Positions 7,990 through 10,292 of a DNA stretch of 10,292 nucleotides are shown here, one piece after another. Source of the DNA: Larix sibirica (Eukaryota > Streptophyta > Pinopsida > Pinales > Pinaceae); NCBI GenBank assembly GCA_004151065.3, contig NWUY0300015164.1:16578-26869 (forward strand). The letters run 5' to 3'. Position numbers and translations under genes: made by a program. How positions within the stretch are numbered: position 1 is the stretch's first letter; each line of letters starts with the position of its first letter. The notes under the pieces were generated by a model, which was given only the letters and a program-made list of their open reading frames with translations, was not told the origin of the DNA and made no database searches.

Positions 7990-8395
7990 ATTTCTTTTAG
8001 AGTTCTGTTGTCTTTGACGATCATGTATTCCTTGTCTATGCCTTTGTTATTTTAAAAAATGCAAGTTTTTGGTTGAATCAAAACCAATGCAAACTTGCAT
8101 GTTGTCTTTAGCTTTTGGACAATGTTCAGTGACGTAGACATTGTTTGTATCAATCTTTAGTAGATTTTGTTTTTTCCAGCCTTTAACAAAGAATTGTTTT
8201 TTCCCTTTGTTTGTTAATTGAATTTCTAACTTTTAGCTATTTATTAAACAACATTATTTTATGTAGTTTCTAGTTTTCTTGCTATGAAACATCGATTGCA
8301 GTAGAAACAAGATTTTTTCCTAAACAATGGGACTCATAAAAAGACATTTTCACAAGAATTCTGTAGCAGTCATTGTAAATGTGAATGCAACAAAT
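7990..8395 (-). pseudogene. Cys-rich segment and linker of the Helitron polyprotein
   Basis: Downstream of OTU-like 2, the minus strand in mixed frames shows several Cys and His residues and then SCFYCNRCF (8285-8312), a C-x3-C-x2-C cluster that may have bound zinc. Next comes KKQFFVKGWKKQNLLKIDTN and NVYVTEHCPKAKDNMQVCIG, a well-preserved stretch about 8050-8210 long in one frame. It then becomes Gln/Arg-rich (RQGIHDRQRQQNSKR). I do not recognise a named family for this part. Its place between OTU-like and DUF6570-like regions suggests a structural or DNA-binding linker, which is inference only. Confidence 0.5.
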
Positions 8396-8399
8396 CCAA

Positions 8400-8809
8400 T
8401 GAATGTCACATTAGGTTGAATGTCACATTAGGTATAAAAATTTTGAGCAACTATTTTTTGGATGGAGTCTTAAAGCAATTTTCTTAAGCCTAGTATCCCA
8501 TAAGTATACGTCAACATGTAGAAATTCCCATAACCATATAAGAAATGGCTTGGAAAAATTTATAATATATCATTTCTAGTAAGAAACAAGAACTGTTTAT
8601 CCAAACGTATTTTCATGAAGACAAATGTCAAGACAATTTGTTGCTCTATTATCATTTGAATTGAAGCAATCGTAAAAGGTTTGGGCAATTGATTTTCTGA
8701 CACTTTGTCCATCCAAAAACATTGTCAATTGGGAAACAGACTCAAATAAAGAGTCACGACAATCACTAGTAACAATAAGAGGAATATAGAAGCCTTGTTC
8801 CAACAACAC
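8400..8809 (-). pseudogene. OTU-like domain 2 of the Helitron polyprotein
   Basis: In the same minus-strand frame as OTU-like 1, after a single stop, the sequence reads YIPLIVTSDCRDSLFESV. The DSLF at about 8744-8755 sits where D-x-C-L-F would be expected, and QSVRKSIAQTF follows as the L-R-x-x-V-type helix. Further on FLHVDVYLWD (8495-8524) matches WLNVSVAIWS of domain 1 in pattern, which argues that the two are tandem paralogues. The nucleophile position is Ser (TCT, 8750-8752), one base from Cys. The expected His motif is not recognisable. The region where it should be contains a 17-bp tandem duplication (8401-8433) that shifts the frame. Less certain than domain 1 because it is shorter and more degraded. 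Confidence 0.5.
8401..8433. repeat. 17-bp tandem duplication inside the Helitron remnant
   Basis: GAATGTCACATTAGGTT at 8401-8417 is repeated at once as GAATGTCACATTAGGT (8418-8433). Because 17 is not a multiple of three, it shifts the reading frame of the OTU-like 2 region. The copies are identical, so it is probably younger than much of the surrounding decay. Confidence 0.9.
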
Positions 8810-8899
8810 CTACTGACAAGATGAGGTTTCAATTTTGGTATTTCGACATTGATTTGCATTAGTGGTTTCAGAATATAGACAACAACCAAGCTCTTTGCT

Positions 8900-9480
8900 T
8901 TCTATCAATTTATATGATAGAAGTGGCTCAAAATGTCCAAATACTGAGCTTTGATCATGGAACAAGAGATTGTTGAAATATCCTATTTTCTTGAAATTGA
9001 AATGAAGGTATTTTAATTTTTTTGTCAATGACCAAATGGCCACTGAAACATTCAACCATTTCGAAAACCATTTGATATAGAAAATATCGCCCCAGATTCA
9101 ATGTACATCTTGCTTATTTGACTGTGAAGCATATTATTACACCCAGTACAAATTTACTGAAACATTTTTAATGTTTTGCAATTCGAACAAGTATTCAATT
9201 GCCAAATCTATGCACATTGATTGCAATGTGCTAGAATCATTGCAATCTCTACGAAAATGGTTCACAATGCCTTCTCTTATCTCCAATGTTGTATATTGTA
9301 AGTGTAGGAAGACAACCAATGCATTGAATAGAAAATATCCCATCTCATAACGGAAATGCATTAGTCGAAACATATGAAATGTGTCCAAAGTAATGTCTAT
9401 GTCTTTGTAGCTTGAGCTCTTTGTGGAAAAACCAATGGATGGTATGACATGGTTAGTTGCAATTGTTCCTTTCTCCATAT
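8900..9480 (-). pseudogene. OTU-like cysteine protease domain 1 of the Helitron polyprotein
   Basis: OTU proteases cleave ubiquitin-type linkages or process polyproteins, using a Cys and a His. The minus frame from 9478 reads MGYFLFNAL at 9317-9343, where the family has G-x-C-L-F-x-A; TLEIREGIVNHF follows, matching the L-R-x-x-V helix. After two adjacent stops (about 9134-9139) and one more, the same frame gives IWGDIF (9081-9097), WLNVSVAIWS (9029-9058) and GHFEPLL (8918-8938), the last carrying the putative catalytic His. The Cys-to-His distance is about 137 residues, normal for OTU. The nucleophile position is Phe (codon TTT, 9332-9334), one base from a Cys codon. No frameshift is apparent over about 580 bp. 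Identification rests on motif order, not on a search. Confidence 0.65.
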
Positions 9481-9545
9481 TGTCTAAAAATCCATTAGTA
9501 ATGTTAGGATTTTTTTTTTTCGCTTTCCTAAGAGAACATCCTAGA

Positions 9546-10292
9546 TAGATAGATTTTTGAAATGAACATATGAAATTTGCACAAAGCTATAATGAGAAAT
9601 CGACATAGGAAATCTTTGAACAAAGTCAAGGAAAGCATAACGTGTGAAAAAGAAAAGGAAAGAAAAACATGCATTACTTTTGCAGCAAGATTGTTTTAGA
9701 TATTTGAATGATGCTTTGGGAAGACAACTCTTGAATTGAAAATGTTGTTTACATCTTATCAAATAAATGACACACTAAAAATGGGCATTTTGCACCCATA
9801 CGCTAGGAAAACTATGAACTTTGTTGATTGTATTTTTTCGTTGCAACTATATTTCAAACCCAAATTGTATCTAAGACATTAGTTCCTATATTATCAAAGG
9901 GTAGAATAGAGAATAGCGAACCACATTACTAGTAGCAAATGAACCACAAACATTATTAATAGCATATTGTGAAGTAAACAGACAACAACATAATAACCTA
10001 GAGAAGACATGGAATCAAGCTCCCTTGACGTAGCAAGTTGTTGGTTGCAACTTTTGTTAAGGAATTCCTATCTTAAAGACATTACTTACAAATGGTTGCT
10101 CGTAACAACTAAGAATATGGAGATTTCCATATAGAAATGGAAAATAAAGACATGTCAAAGGTACTTGTTTTTAGAACCATAACAAAGAAGCCTAGAATAG
10201 GTGGACAATGGCAATTGTATTCGCAACCTCAGTACCAATATAGAAGGAACAATATTGCGACTAGGTGAATCCATGAAGATGGGTGTCTATTT
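9546..10292. other. Non-coding flank upstream of the Helitron remnant
   Basis: No coding signal is recognised; minus-strand open frame 9541-9762 is out of frame with the Helitron protein and looks like chance. Small features are a short (GATA)3 tract at 9542-9554 and a diverged tandem repeat at 9918-9967. The 5' end and promoter of the Helitron could lie here, but no TC terminus can be picked. Confidence 0.5.
9918..9967. repeat. Short imperfect tandem repeat, 23 and 27 bp
   Basis: GAACCACATTACTAGTAGCA at 9918-9937 recurs at 9941 as GAACCACAAACATTATTAAT followed by AGCA, with a small insertion (AAC) and two substitutions. Confidence 0.6.

Larger units (their letters stand above)
6624..9545 (-). 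mobile_element. Helitron-like element remnant: N-terminal part of the Rep/helicase polyprotein with OTU-like domains
   Basis: The minus strand, read from about 9545 down to 6624, encodes a decayed protein. Its C-terminal part matches the region that precedes and begins the Helitron_like_N domain of Helitron Rep/helicase proteins. Its N-terminal part resembles OTU cysteine proteases. The order is a leader with a Lys-rich patch (KAKKKNP near 9500-9520), OTU-like 1, OTU-like 2, a Cys-rich linker, a DUF6570-like block, a linker and the start of Helitron_like_N. Similarity stops abruptly at 6624 after SSIRKHP, so the HUH nuclease core and PIF1-type helicase are missing. Stops and frameshifts are found throughout. 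No Helitron 5' TC end or 3' hairpin-CTRR end can be assigned. OTU domains are known from some animal and other non-angiosperm Helitrons; their presence in a plant element is less usual. Confidence 0.85.

Noticed and set aside
9541-9762. 73-codon minus-strand open frame as the Helitron N-terminus
   Set aside because: It is out of frame with the leader before OTU-like 1 and shows no recognisable motif.

Overview
The window looks like nuclear intergenic DNA from a vascular plant. It is AT-rich, has no intact gene, and is built almost entirely of decayed mobile elements. A plant-type LINE with an RNase H domain sits beside a caulimovirid-like (pararetrovirus) remnant, which points to a plant. The old, stop-riddled, abutted fragments would fit a gymnosperm, but the sequence alone does not prove that. 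There are two ambiguous bases, at 1747 and 7641.

Layout on the + coordinates. Positions 54-535 hold a minisatellite of about 5.5 units of 74-90 bp. Positions 694-1003 hold a diverged tandem duplication with a tRNA-iMet-type primer-binding-site-like motif at 715-727 (minus strand). Positions 1004-2072 are non-coding and include a possible solo LTR (about 1314-1747). Positions 2073-3446 carry, on the minus strand, a caulimovirid-like polyprotein remnant: C-terminal tail, RNase H, then a probable protease/linker segment. The reverse transcriptase that should separate them is missing. Positions about 3545-6535 are a 5'-truncated, dead LINE on the minus strand with reverse transcriptase, connection region, RNase H and C-terminus. 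Positions 6565-6623 are a short G-rich junction with a strong hairpin. Positions 6624 to about 9545 are a dead Helitron-like polyprotein on the minus strand. In its own reading direction this has two tandem OTU-protease-like domains, a Cys-rich linker, a DUF6570-like block and the start of the Helitron_like_N replication-initiator region, where it is cut off. Positions 9546-10292 are non-coding.

All three protein-coding remnants read on the minus strand and abut with little sequence between them. None can act now: each has many stops and frameshifts, the LINE lacks an endonuclease, the pararetrovirus-like part lacks a reverse transcriptase, and the Helitron lacks its HUH Rep catalytic core and PIF1 helicase. 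The most notable item is the Helitron with a duplicated OTU-like domain. In both copies the residue at the nucleophilic cysteine position differs from Cys by a single base.
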